Of a stretch of DNA of 64,000 bases, positions 43,566 to 54,866 are shown piece after piece (the stretch's first letter is position 1; each line of letters starts with the position of its first letter). The position numbers and the translations under genes were made by a program. The notes beneath the pieces were generated by a model. The model had not been told where the DNA came from. It saw nothing but the letters and a program-made list of their open reading frames with translations, and did not search any database. Origin of the DNA: Mikania micrantha (taxonomy: Eukaryota > Streptophyta > Magnoliopsida > Asterales > Asteraceae); NCBI GenBank assembly GCA_009363875.1, contig CM018697.1, forward strand, positions 54,577,484-54,641,483. Reading direction: 5' to 3'.

Positions 43566-46177
43566 CCACAAATGAGTCATCTTCCTCATTTAATCTCTCC
43601 ACTTTCTCTCTCTAAACCCTCATTCCCGGTTTTCACTCTCTCTCTAGAAATTCAAACTTCAAATCTCTAGATCTCACCCATTTCTTGACGAAATCTCGCG
43701 TTCTTGGTGTCCAAACGAACACCACAACTTGCAGAACACGAAAGTACAATCGATCGGAGCTTGGAATCAACAAATTTGAGGTAGAATCGATTTTCCTTTT
43801 TCGGTTTTAGGGTTTTCATACCCCTTTGAACCGGCCCACTATCTAAACCGGTTTTACTCCCTTTTAAACCTTAGGATTTGCACAAAACCTTGGTATATTG
43901 TAGTAGGAACAAGCCTTGATTCATCATCTACTCATTTAGCACGAAAACCTTGGATGCCTTGGTGTGAAACCCGACTGGCCGAATGGCCACTCATCAGCTC
44001 ACCAAATGAGCCCTCACTCCATTCGGCAAATGGCCAAAGCCTTCATTCGGCCATCACCTTTCATCTCTTTCGGTCGTCCGTGACATTCGGGCTAGGCCCA
44101 TTCGACCCTAGCCATTCGATCGGCCATAGCCATTCGACCCTATCCCCATTCGATCAGCTACAGCCTCATTCGGCCTTAGCTCACATTCGGTCCATATCTC
44201 AGTCGGTCGGAGCTGACTACATTTCATTCGGCCGAATGTATAGGGGAATTCCTAACCATAACTAAAATGTGGTGAGATGCATGAGCTTGGTACGTAGTAT
44301 GCATGCATGGGGAGAGGATAACCTACTAGGGTTTAATACCAATAATTCTAAACAATTTTGAGGAAATCATGGTTTAGGGTTTGTGATAAGAATAATTTTC
44401 TAAAACCTTATTATCATTTAAAACATGGATTTGAACATTATTTTGTGTTTGACATATTCGAGAAATCACGAAGAGTAAAACATTAAGCTAAGGATAAGTG
44501 TGTTAATGTAACTATTAGCATCTAATCCTTAGTAACTTCTTAAGGACGTATAACTAGTTTAGACGATTCATTCGAATTATCTAGAACGGGTTATTCAAGA
44601 GTTGATTTAGAAACGTTAGATGAAATTAAATGGTAAACTTTAATTAATGATTTAGTAATGGGCCTAAAGTTAATCACTCAAGATTAACCTAAGCCCATCA
44701 TATTAGTTAAACATTTCTTTTACATTAATTATGTTATTGTAATGATGAAATTAAATGGTAAACTTTAATTAATAATTTAAATGACTCATAAATAAATGAT
44801 TTTAACTTAGAGTTAACCTAAAATAATTTAACTTAAAAATGGTTAATTAAAGAGTTGAAATGTAATTAGAATAAACCTTAATCATCTAGGGTTTAGTAGT
44901 TAATAAGATTGGGACAGGTGTCTATTACGGGTAATACAATTAGACTAGTTATGTGAAATCCTAGAAACACTTTAGTAATGTAGGACACTTAGTTGCACAC
45001 CGAGACCAAACTCTAGTTACAACAACTATCGTATATACTTATCGTATTCGAATTCTCTTAAAACAACTCAGGTGCTAAAGATAATTAGGCAACAATCAAG
45101 GAGCGCGCATATCTTTTGTGGTTCATTGGCACAACAACACAGGTGAGTTCATTGCCCCTTTTCTAACATTTTTGTATGAAAACGCGGGGCTGAGAAGCAT
45201 GCGTAAACTGTTTTTATTTAAACTGTTTATTTAAATGCTTTTATTGTTATATGTCTTAACATATATATGTTTGTTGATACTCCTAGACTCCTATCTAGGA
45301 AATTATTAAGCTGATCAAATTATCAAATTAATTAAAGTACTCTTGTGAGTAATACTTTAATTCTAAACTCTAAACAAACCCCTAGTCCATTCAGTTCAAA
45401 TTCAATAATCTAAATTCAAAGTGAAATCATATGAACTAAAGCAAAATATCATGTTCAAGAAACTTAACTCAGTGTGTGATCTGAGAACCAAGAATCATAA
45501 TCAAATCAATTATCATTGTGAATCATGAGACTCAAGGAATCAGAAATCAAAAATGTGTGTGAATCATGATAATAATGAAATCATTATGATATAATGAAAT
45601 CATTAATACTCAAGTAAGGTGGATGTCAGTTGTATAGGGAATCAAGATCACGTGTAACACACATATAAAGTCCCTTTCAGGTATAGAAGACTCTTGTAGT
45701 CAGGCTATACGGGCAATAACACGAACGATCAAATGAAATCAATATCAAAGTCAAATCAAGAGAATCAAGAGAACCGTTGATGATCAAGAACCAAAGGATA
45801 TCCTTAAAGTCCCACTCAGATGCAGAAGACCATTGGGTCAGGCTGTAACGGGCAAAACATTAAAATCCCGCTCAGTTCAGGTGTACTCCTTGTGAGTTAT
45901 GCCTGACATGGGTCACGTGTGAGAGGTTACAACTTGGACAACCACCCACAACTAAGTCTAAGTGATTGAGTCAAATAAGGCCCAATCATCATGTCTTAGT
46001 TGTAATTAAATATTTAACATTTATTTCTATTACTGACTTTTGGGAAATCATATATCTATGATGAACTCAAGAGAATCAAAGGTAAATCAAGTTTTGGGAA
46101 AAACAAAATCTTAATCAGAGGTGTGTAGGGTAAAAATGCTTAATTATCATTAACAACAGTCTCATATGCTTATTAGT

Positions 46178-46245
46178 ATGTGGTGGGATGGCGTCTGGGC
46201 GAGTTTGTTGGCTTGACCCAGGGGTATGCCCTATATATAAGCATA
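46178..46245 (+). promoter_or_regulatory. LTR block conserved between gypsy families, with TATATATA
   Basis: gtggtgggat...ggcttgaccc...gtatgccctatatataagc. The same order of words occurs in LTR2 (53727-53793) and inverted in H (30575-30632) and G (18295-18355), although these LTRs otherwise differ. It may be a second promoter or an RNA element. Role inferred. Confidence 0.45.
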
Positions 46246-46780
46246 TCGATATGGATATTACATGTGAAGTTAATGAGGTTAGGGTCTTTACCGAAGGAGG
46301 TTTTGAAATCATTATCAAATCATTTTCAAATCATTATCAAACCATTTCCAAACCATTTTCAAATACTAAACTACATGAACTTACCAACCATGTGTTCACT
46401 TGATCTTTTTGCATGACTTCTCAGTTTACGAACAGGGCAACTGAAGAGTTATTTCTTTTGGATTAGGTTACAGATAGAGGACCTAGCTTTTTGGACTGCA
46501 TACTCTTGGACATCATACCAAATTATTTTGTATATCTTGTGCACACGCAAGATTGAAGACTTATGATGTGATTGTAGATTTACATTGTTAAATTATAAAC
46601 TTATCTGATGTAATTTAACCGTGTAATTCTATTTTTCTTAGCAAGTTTCTCATCTATATATATCATGTGCAATGTAAACAATCTGATCATTTCGATTATC
46701 ACTCACGATATCGCGCCCCGGGAACCTTCCGCCCGACGGGGAAACCCGATCCTACCTCGCCGGCTCGGGGTGTGACAGAA

Positions 46781-46797
46781 TGGTATCAGAGCCATGG
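46781..46797 (+). other. Primer-binding site of gypsy I
   Basis: tggtatcagagccatgg, complementary to initiator tRNA-Met, three bases after LTR1. Confidence 0.9.
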
Positions 46798-46954
46798 TTA
46801 TAGAGAAATATAGGTCACTTAATTAAAACAGTTTGGCCTAGACTATAACCTAGGGACCCTGCATGTAGAGAACATAGGATTTAAGACTTACTTGCATAAT
46901 TGTCTTCTGCATTCGATCATTGCACTAACCAATATTCATTTGGTTATGATTATA

Positions 46955-48063
46955 ATGTCACCAAGAAGACAACCGTCACCGCCTCTCCCTTCACAGGAGA
47001 CGGACCCAGCAGTTGAGGCACTTGCAACCCTGATCACTGAACAGTTGGTGTCGGTCCTCCCTGGAATCATCACTCGGATCAGGAACAGTGAGGAGTTTGC
47101 TAGGAACTTTCCACTACTTGCTGCAGAGAAGAAGGAACCGGAAGGAGGAGAAACAAGCAGGAAGCGAAAGCGGTGTTACTCTAAGAAATCAAGAGAACTT
47201 GTAATCTACACTGAGGCCATTCCCCTACGCCAGATGGCCGTTGCTCCAGAGTTGGAGAGTCGTAAGTGTTATGCTGGCAAATTTCCTTTATGTGCCACAT
47301 GCGGTCTTCACCATTCTAAGGATAAACTGTGCAAACATTGTCTGAACTGCGGGGGAAAGGGACACTGGAGTCGTGATTGTAATAATCCCCCGACTCATAA
47401 CCAAAATCCTGGAAACACTACATATCCTCTTCCTCGTTACAGAAAGGATTGCTATGTGTGCGGACTATCCGAACACATTTCAGAAACTGTCCGGTGAGGA
47501 TATCTTCCACAACTCCTGCACATTCTAAGGGAAAAGCCCCCCTCTGTACGGTTTGTCACCACCATCATCGAGCTGAACTCTCATGTGAACAATGCACGCA
47601 CTGTGGAGAAACGGGACACTGGAGGCAGCAGTGTAGATCACCAATGACCTCTACTCTTCGTCAATACGTTGGTACAGATCCTAAATGTGCAAAATGTGAT
47701 TTTCACCACGACAAGGAGAAACCCTGCAGACACTGTCTGAATTGTGGGAAAATAGGACACTGGATTCAACAGTGTCGGTTTACTCCAACTCGGAAACAGA
47801 GACAAAAAGCGAACACCTCTACTTCCTCTAATAATAACAACTGCTACATATGTGGAATGCCCGGACATTTCAAAAGGGACTGCCCTAGACGGAGATCTCC
47901 CGCAGACCCAGTAGTCACCGAGGCACTACTTGTTTTACCAGCCCCTGGGGAACATTCGGAGTCCGATGACCCCATAGGTATGCATATTTCATATTATTAC
48001 GTTAAACTACTTATTGGTGTGCTAAGTTTGAAAGCATACTCCGTTGTGACTTTAGAACGATAA
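46955..48063 (+). pseudogene. Gypsy I gag-like ORF: zinc-knuckle array, no capsid core
   Basis: ATG at 46955 (MSPRRQPSPPLP). After a short Glu/Arg-rich N-terminus (ITRIRNSEEFARN, TSRKRKRC) it goes straight into Cys/His units without the WW-containing capsid core seen in gypsy F gag. Three units follow the pattern C-x2-C-x2-H-H-x5-C-x2-C-x2-C-x4-H-x4-C (near 47290, 47547, 47689), plus CYVCG (47449) and the final CYICGMPGHFKRDC (47842). A one-base slip near 47485 divides two overlapping frames. The C-terminus reads LLVLPAPGEHSESDD. It could bind nucleic acid but could not build a capsid; copy 1 keeps only its end. It is either a deletion derivative or a non-autonomous family. Confidence 0.75.
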
Positions 48064-50464
48064 ATCCAAGGAAAACTATAGGAAGCTTGATGCTAATAAG
48101 ACAATAGGAATTGTAACCTAAGGAAGTCTTAAGTCGAATAAGAGTTAAATAACTAAATAATGATAGGGAGATTCCTAATGACAGTCTAGTTACTACAGTT
48201 AGGAAAATAACCGTATCTGATTAGAAAATTTGAAGGCCATAGATATGTAGATGCTAAAGCTAGTATATAAACTGTTATTTCCCCACCTAGATCCTTAGAA
48301 CTCGAATCATTTGATTTAGAGAACCTCGGTCCTAGAATGCTAGGACAGGACGAATTTTAGGACTGTGCCAGAAATATAGCTACAATAGGATAAGTAGATC
48401 AAGGGAAATCAGTTGTGAATGCAAGACGAAGATATGCCAGAGACAAATATTCCGAATGAAAGATGGGCATTCCAAGTTACGGCAATGCTCTACGGATAGA
48501 AGAATGCACCTATGGTTTTTGTGGACCTCATGGACCGAGGGTGCAAACTGTATCTGAATTAGTTGTCATTATTATTAGGGATGACATACTGATTTACTCT
48601 AATAGCAAGACAGAACGCGAACGACATTTCAGGGATATTCTGGAGCTGTTAACGGAAGAACAACTCTATGTTAAATTCTTCAAGAGTGAATTTAGGATGA
48701 GAATAAGTAACAGTTGGAACGACAGTTACAATGGGTTCCGTAAGTCACATGACTTTCGGGTAGAAGTAAAGTAAATATACATCATCTCACAGATGGGTAT
48801 AGGATTACTTAGGAGGTAACTCATTATCTTTATCCTAATAGTACTACCATATCTTAGGTAGACTTTTCCCGATGTATAAGGTACACGTTCAAAGCTAAGA
48901 ATAGATTAAACAGATGGTGAAGTATGTATACGGTTGTATCAAATAACCTAAAGAATCACCATGTGTGACTTAAGGATCTCGATCCGACGATCAAGACCTA
49001 GAGTTGTGAGAGTCATCTACGAAAACTATAAGGAGTGTGGCAGGTCGTAGAGCCGAAAGACAATTTGAGAGAAACCGGATGAAATACCTACTACCAAAAT
49101 AGTGGGTGGATTCTGGTGATAGGTAAATCAAGAAGACTTATTCTTGGAAAGGCACACGGGTCAGATAATCAGTACATCCGGGTATCGATAAAATGTACCG
49201 AGATTTACGGAGATTTTATTGATGACCGGGAATGAAGAAAGACATCGTCGAGTATGTCGGTCGATGCCTTGAGTGTTCGAAAGTAAAGGCGGAACACCAG
49301 AAGTCGTCAGGGTTACTGGGACCGCCTGAAATTCCGCTCTGGAAGTGAGAACAACAGCTATGGACTTCATTACCAAGCTACCCCGCACCTCAAGTGGTCA
49401 TGATACCATATGAGTTATCAATGATCAGTTGACAATAATCTATCATTTCTTGTCGATGTGTGAGACTCTTACGATGGACAAATCGGCGAGATTGTACATC
49501 AATGAGATAGCGGTACACCACGGAGTACCATTGTCTATTATCCCTGACAGAGATAGCAGTTGTACATTAAGGTTTTGACAATTATTACAGAAATCTCTAA
49601 GGACATAGTTAAATATGAGTACAGCTTACCATCCACAAATGGACGGTCAAAGCGAACATACAATTCAGACCTGGTGGACATGTTAGGAATCTATGTGTTA
49701 AATTTCAATGGGAATTGGGATTCTCATTTGCCACTAGTTTAATTCTCCTACAATAACAGTTACCTCAGTAGCATCAGAGGTGCACCGTTAGAGGCTCTCT
49801 ATGGTCGAGACATCGGTCACCGATCTGTTGGATTGAAGTGGGAGACAGCCGTATATCTGGGCCATAACCTATTCAGGAAACCACTGATAAGATTGCCCAG
49901 ATTCAACGAAGATTGGAAGCTACAAGTGGTGAACAGAAACGCTACGCCAATAAACGACGAAAGCCGTTGAAATTCTAAGTGGGAGACCGTGTCATGTTAG
50001 AGGTTTTCCCATGGAAAGGTGTAGTACGTTTTGGGAAAGAAAGGCAGGCAAGTTAGCACCACGATACGTAGGACCGTTCGAAATTATTGAACGTATTGGT
50101 CCTGTAGTATACAGACTGAGATTACCAGATAAGCTCAGTGATCTGCATGACGTGTTTCACGTCTCGAACTTAAAGAAATGCCTTGCTGACGAATCATTCG
50201 TCATCCCAATCGAAGAAATTCAATTTGACGATCAGTTACACTTCATCGAAGAACCTTTAGAGATTATGGATCGCAAAGTCAAGCAACTGAGACGAAGCCG
50301 TATTCCGATTGTAAAGGTTTGTTGGAATTCAAGGCGCGGACCTGAGTTTACTTAGGAACGCGAAGATCACGTGAAGTTTAAGTATCTCCAACTGTTTACA
50401 GAGAAAGCCGTACCCGATAATTACTCTTAAATTTCGGGACGAAATTTCTCTAACAAGGAGAGAC
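48064..50464 (+). pseudogene. Gypsy I internal copy 2, decayed pol
   Basis: Remnants in order: RT fragment 48463-48774 (DDILIYSNSKTERERHF, ELLTEEQLYVKFFKSEF), integrase zinc/core pieces near 49200-49780 in broken frames (NGNWDSHLPL at 49720), and the integrase C-terminus with chromodomain-like tail 50011-50400 ([44 protein letters not shown], stop, EREDHVK). Stops and deletions match those of copy 1. Protease and much of RT/RNase H are missing. The purine tract aaggagagac lies at 50455-50464. Non-functional on its own. Confidence 0.85.
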
Positions 50465-53400
50465 TGTAACATCAGTGCCGGAAACGTCACCGGAACAGTG
50501 AACTCTACAGTACATGAACAGTAAATCAGATACGTATTTCAGTTATCATTCGTACATCATTGCCAATTCATGTATCATAGCACATTTCAGATTCAGTTCA
50601 GAACACCAAAGTTCAGAATTATGGTTCATCAGTCAGATAGTTATCTGACGATACAGAACCATCATGTGATTATGTGTTAGGATTTTATTATGTATAAACG
50701 TATGTGAGGCTTTACTGAATAAAACAATATGGATGTTGTTACGTGAATGCTAAACCGACGGATTCTTCGTATAGGTGACGATCTGTACGAATAAATCTGG
50801 AAGTTTAACGTTCTGAATGATCTCCAATAATTAGAAAACAATATTGAAAAGTATAGTTATCGCTGCGTTCGTACGGATGACGATCCGAACGAATACGCGC
50901 GATAACCGTCCGATTCGATTTCGAACAGTAAATTAAATATTTTTGAAAATTTAAAATAAACAAAAGATATTTAGTTAATTTATTAGGAATCACAACCTAA
51001 AATAATTTTATAAATCTAATTTTTAAAACCGAGTAGTTTCGTTATGAAAACGACGAGAAACCAACATCTTTATGCGAAACCGAGCAAACGAAACGAACCC
51101 GAACTCTCTCGGGGTATAAATACCACAAATGAGTCATCTTCCTCATTTAATCTCTCCACTTTCTCTCTCTAAACCCACATTCCTGGTTTTCACTCTCTCT
51201 CTAGAAATTCAAACTTCAAATCTCTAGATCTCACCCATTTCTTGACGAAATCTCGCGTTCTTGGTGTCCAAACGACCACCACAAATTGTAGAACACGAAA
51301 GTACAATCGATCGGAGCTTGGAATCAACAGATTTGGGGTAGAATCGATTTTCCTTTTTCGGATTTAGGGTTTTCATACCCCTTTGAACCGGCCCACTATC
51401 TAAACCGGTTTTACTCCCTTTTAAACCTTAGGATTTGCACAAAACCTTGGTATAGTGTAGTAGGAACAAGCCTTGATTCATCATTTAGTCATTTAGCACG
51501 AAAACCTTGGATGTCTTGGTGTGAAACCCGACTGGCCGAATGGCCACTCATCAGCTCACCGAATGAGCACCTCACTCCATTCGGCGAATGGCCAAAGCCT
51601 TCATTCGGCCATCACCTTTCATCTCTTTCGGTCGGCCGTGACATTCGAGCTAGGCCCATTCGACCCTAGCCATTCGATCGGCCATAGCCATTCGACCCTA
51701 TCCCCATTCGATCAACTACAGCCTCATTCGGCCTTAGCTCATATTCGGTCCATATCTCAGTCGGTCGGAGCTGACTGCATGTCATTCGGCCGAATGTATA
51801 GGGGAATTCCTAACGATAATTAAAATGTGGTGAGATGCATGAGCTTGGTACGTAGTATGCATGCATGGGGAGAGGATAACCTACTAGGGTTTAATACCAA
51901 TAATTCTAAACAATTTTGAGGAAATTATGGTTTAGGGTTTGTGATAACAATAATTTTCTTAAACCTTATTATCATTTAAAACATGGATTTGAACATTATT
52001 TTGTGTTTGACATATTCGAGAAATCACGAAGAGTAAAACAATAAGCTAAGGATAAGCGTGTTAATGTAACTATTAGCATCTAATCCTTAGTAATTTCTTA
52101 AGGACGTATAACTAGTTTAGACGATTCATTCGAATTATCTAGAACGGGTTATTCAAGAGTTGATTTAGAAACGTTAGATTAACAAAAGTTAGTAATGGGC
52201 CTAAAGTTAATCACTCGAGATTAACCTAAGCCCATCATATTAGTTAAAAATTTCTTTTATATAAATTATGTTATTGTAATGATGAAATTAAATGGTAAAC
52301 TTTAATTAATAATTTAAATGACTTATAAATAAATGATTTTAACTTAGAGTTAACCTAAAATAATTTAACTTAAAAATGGTTAATTAAAGAGTTGAAATGT
52401 AATTAGAATAAACCTTAATCATCTAGGGTTTAGTAGTTAATAAGATTGGGACAGGTGTCTATTACGGGTAATACAATTAGACTAGTTAGGTGAAATCCTA
52501 GAAACACTTTAGTAATGTAGGACACTTAGTTGCACACCGAGACCAAACTCTAGTTACAACAACTATCGTATATACTTATCGTATTCGAATTCTCTTAAAA
52601 CAACTCAGGTGCTAAAGATAATTAGGCAACAATCAAGGAGCGTGCATATCTTTTGTGGTTCATTGGCACAGCAACACAGGTGAGTTCATTGCCCCTTTTC
52701 TAACATTTTTGTTTTAAAACGCGGGGCTGATAAACATGCGTAAACTGTTTTTATTTAAATGCTTTTATTGTTGTATGTCTTTACATATATATGTTTGTTG
52801 ATACTCCTAGACTCCTGTCTAGGAAACTATTAAGCTGATCAAATTATCAAATTAATTAAAGTACTCTTATGAGTAATACTTTAATTCAAAACTCTAAACA
52901 AACCCCTAGTCCATTCAGTTCAAATTCAATAATCTAAATTCAAAGTGAAACCATATGAACTAAAGCAAAAGATCATGTTCAAGAAACTTAACTCAGTGTG
53001 TGATCTGAGAACCAAGAATCATAATCAAATCAATTATCATTGTGAATCATGGGAATTCTAAAGATCAAGATCAAGAGACTCAAGGAATCAGAAATCATAA
53101 ATGTGTGTGAATCATGATAATAATGAAATCATTATGAAATAATGAAATCATTAATACTCAAGTAAGGTGGATGTCAGTTGTATAGGGAATCAAGATCACG
53201 TGTAACACACATATAAAGTCCCTTTCAGGGATAGAAGACTCTTGTAGTCAGGCTATACGGGCAATAACATGAACGAGCAAATGAAATCAGTATCAAAGTC
53301 AAATCAAGAGAATCAAGAGAACCATTGACGATCAAGAACCAAAGGATATCCTTAAAGTCCCACTCAGATGCAGAAGACCATTAGGTCAGGCTGTAACGGG

Positions 53401-54325
53401 CAAAACATTAAAATCCCGCTCAGTTCAGGTGTACTCCTTGTGAGTTATGCCTGACATGGGTCACGTGTGAGAGGTTACAACTTGGACAACCACCCACAAC
53501 TAACTCTAAGTGATTGAGTCAAATAAGGCCCAATCATCATGTCTTAGTTGTAATTAAATGTTTAACATTTATTTCTATTACTGACTTTTGGGAAATCATA
53601 TATCTATGATGAACTCAAGAGAATTAAAGGTAAATCAAGTTTTGGGAAAAACCAAATCTAAATCAGAGGTTTGTAGGGTAAAAATGCTTAATTATCATTA
53701 ACAACAGTGTCATATGCTTATTAGTATGTGGTGGGATGGCGTCTGGGCGAGTTTGTTGGCTTGACCCAGGGGTATGCCCTATATATAAGCATACCGATAT
53801 GGATATTACATGTGAAGTTAATGAGGTTAGGTTCTTTACCAAAGGAGGTTTTCAAATCATTATCAAATCATTTTCAAATCATTATCAAACCATTTCCAAA
53901 CCATTTTCAAATACTAAACTACATGAACTCACCAACCATGTGTTGACTTGATCTTTTTGCATGACTTCTCAGGTGACGAACAGGTCAACTGAAGAGTTAT
54001 TTCTTTTGGATTAGGTTACAGATAGAGGACCTAGATTTTTGGACTGCATACTATTGGACATCATACCAAATTATTTTGTATATCTTGTGCACACGCAAGA
54101 TTGAAGACTTATGATGTGATTGTAGATTTACATTGTTAAATTATAAACTTATCTGATGTAATTTAACCTTGTAATTCTATTTTGCTTAGCAAGTTTCTCA
54201 TCTATATATATCATGTGCAATGTAAACAATCTGATCATTTCGATTATCACTCACGATATCGCGCCCCGGGAACCTTCCGCCCGACGGGGAAACCCGATCC
54301 TACCCCGCCGGCTCGGGGTGTGACA
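50465..54325 (+). repeat. LTR2 of gypsy I (3861 bp)
   Basis: Same ends and content as LTR1, with TATA box at 51115-51122. The next base (54326) is copia B pol. Confidence 0.93.
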
Positions 54326-54844
54326 GTAACCCCATCAACCAGATTGTTATGTACCAAATGATTCATCTTGCGGAGACTCAAATGACCCATCCTCTTATGC
54401 CAAAGTATTGAATCTTTCTCAGTTGCCTTTGTCATAAAACATGAAGCTGTGGAGGATGTTGTTGAAGCTATGGCCATGTTGAGTACATACAAGTCTTGCT
54501 TTCTGGGAGCTGACAATAAGATCCAATCTTCAGGGATAACCACACCTTCCTTAAGAATGTAGCATTTGGAGTCATCAAAGAGAACCTTGTACTGTTTATC
54601 ACAAATCTGTGATACAGATAGAAGATTATTCTCTAATTGCTTGACATATCTGACTTTATCAAATGATACTTGCCCATTTGACAAAATTCCCTCTCCTGTG
54701 ATAAAACCACCTGTCACCGGCAAACGCGACATATCTACCTCGAACTGAATTCACATTGGTGAGAAGCGATATATCACCAGTCATGTGTCTGGAAGCCCCA
54801 TAGTCAACAATCCAAGAGCTGTTAAGAGCAGCTGTTGGGGCAAC
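54326..54844 (-). pseudogene. Copia B pol, first part: protease and pre-integrase
   Basis: Begins after the acceptor-like tract with VAPTAALNSSWIVDYGASRHMTG: the protease Asp is kept but the usual DSG reads DYG. Then GNGFITGEGILSNGQVSFDKVRYV-like residues and the pre-integrase region with LWHKRMGHLSLRKMNHLV, ending at LVDGVT where gypsy I begins. One slip lies near 54735. Continues at 40156 after a loss of about 330 bp. Confidence 0.85.
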
Positions 54845-54866
54845 CTACACAAAAATGAAACAATTA
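54845..54866 (-). promoter_or_regulatory. Gag-pol junction of copia B: TAA then acceptor-like tract
   Basis: Gag ends AWVPKSN TAA; minus strand TTGTTTCATTTTTGTGTAG then GTTGCCCC begins pol. Pol is one base out of frame with gag here, so readthrough of the stop would not give Pol. Confidence 0.5.

Larger units (their letters stand above)
42927..46777 (+). repeat. LTR1 of gypsy I (3851 bp)
   Basis: tgtaacatcagtgccgg to ctcggggtgtgaca, PBS directly after. Nearly collinear with 50465-54325, with a few indels (a 45-bp segment near 44620 absent from LTR2; about 20 bp near 50720 and 25 bp near 53050 absent from LTR1). It holds a TATA box (43558), a CATTCGGC/GGCCATAGCCATTCGA word array (43975-44235) and the conserved block at 46178-46245. 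ORFs inside it are not genes. Confidence 0.93.
40157..54325 (+). mobile_element. Gypsy array I: partial internal - LTR - internal - LTR
   Basis: Plus-strand chromovirus-type sequence inserted in copia B pol. The left border (about 40157) is inside gag, without an LTR; the right border is the end of LTR2 (54325). Both internal segments share disabling changes, and both LTRs are 3.85 kb. This is a tandem, probably from recombination between LTRs of related copies or duplication in place. The left end and part of the target are deleted, so no target duplication can be tested. Confidence 0.9.

Noticed and set aside
43954..44265. ORF of 103 codons in LTR1 of gypsy I, with counterpart at 51521-51823
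   Set aside because: It reads through the CATTCGGC word array; conservation between the two LTRs reflects DNA duplication, and there is no recognisable domain.
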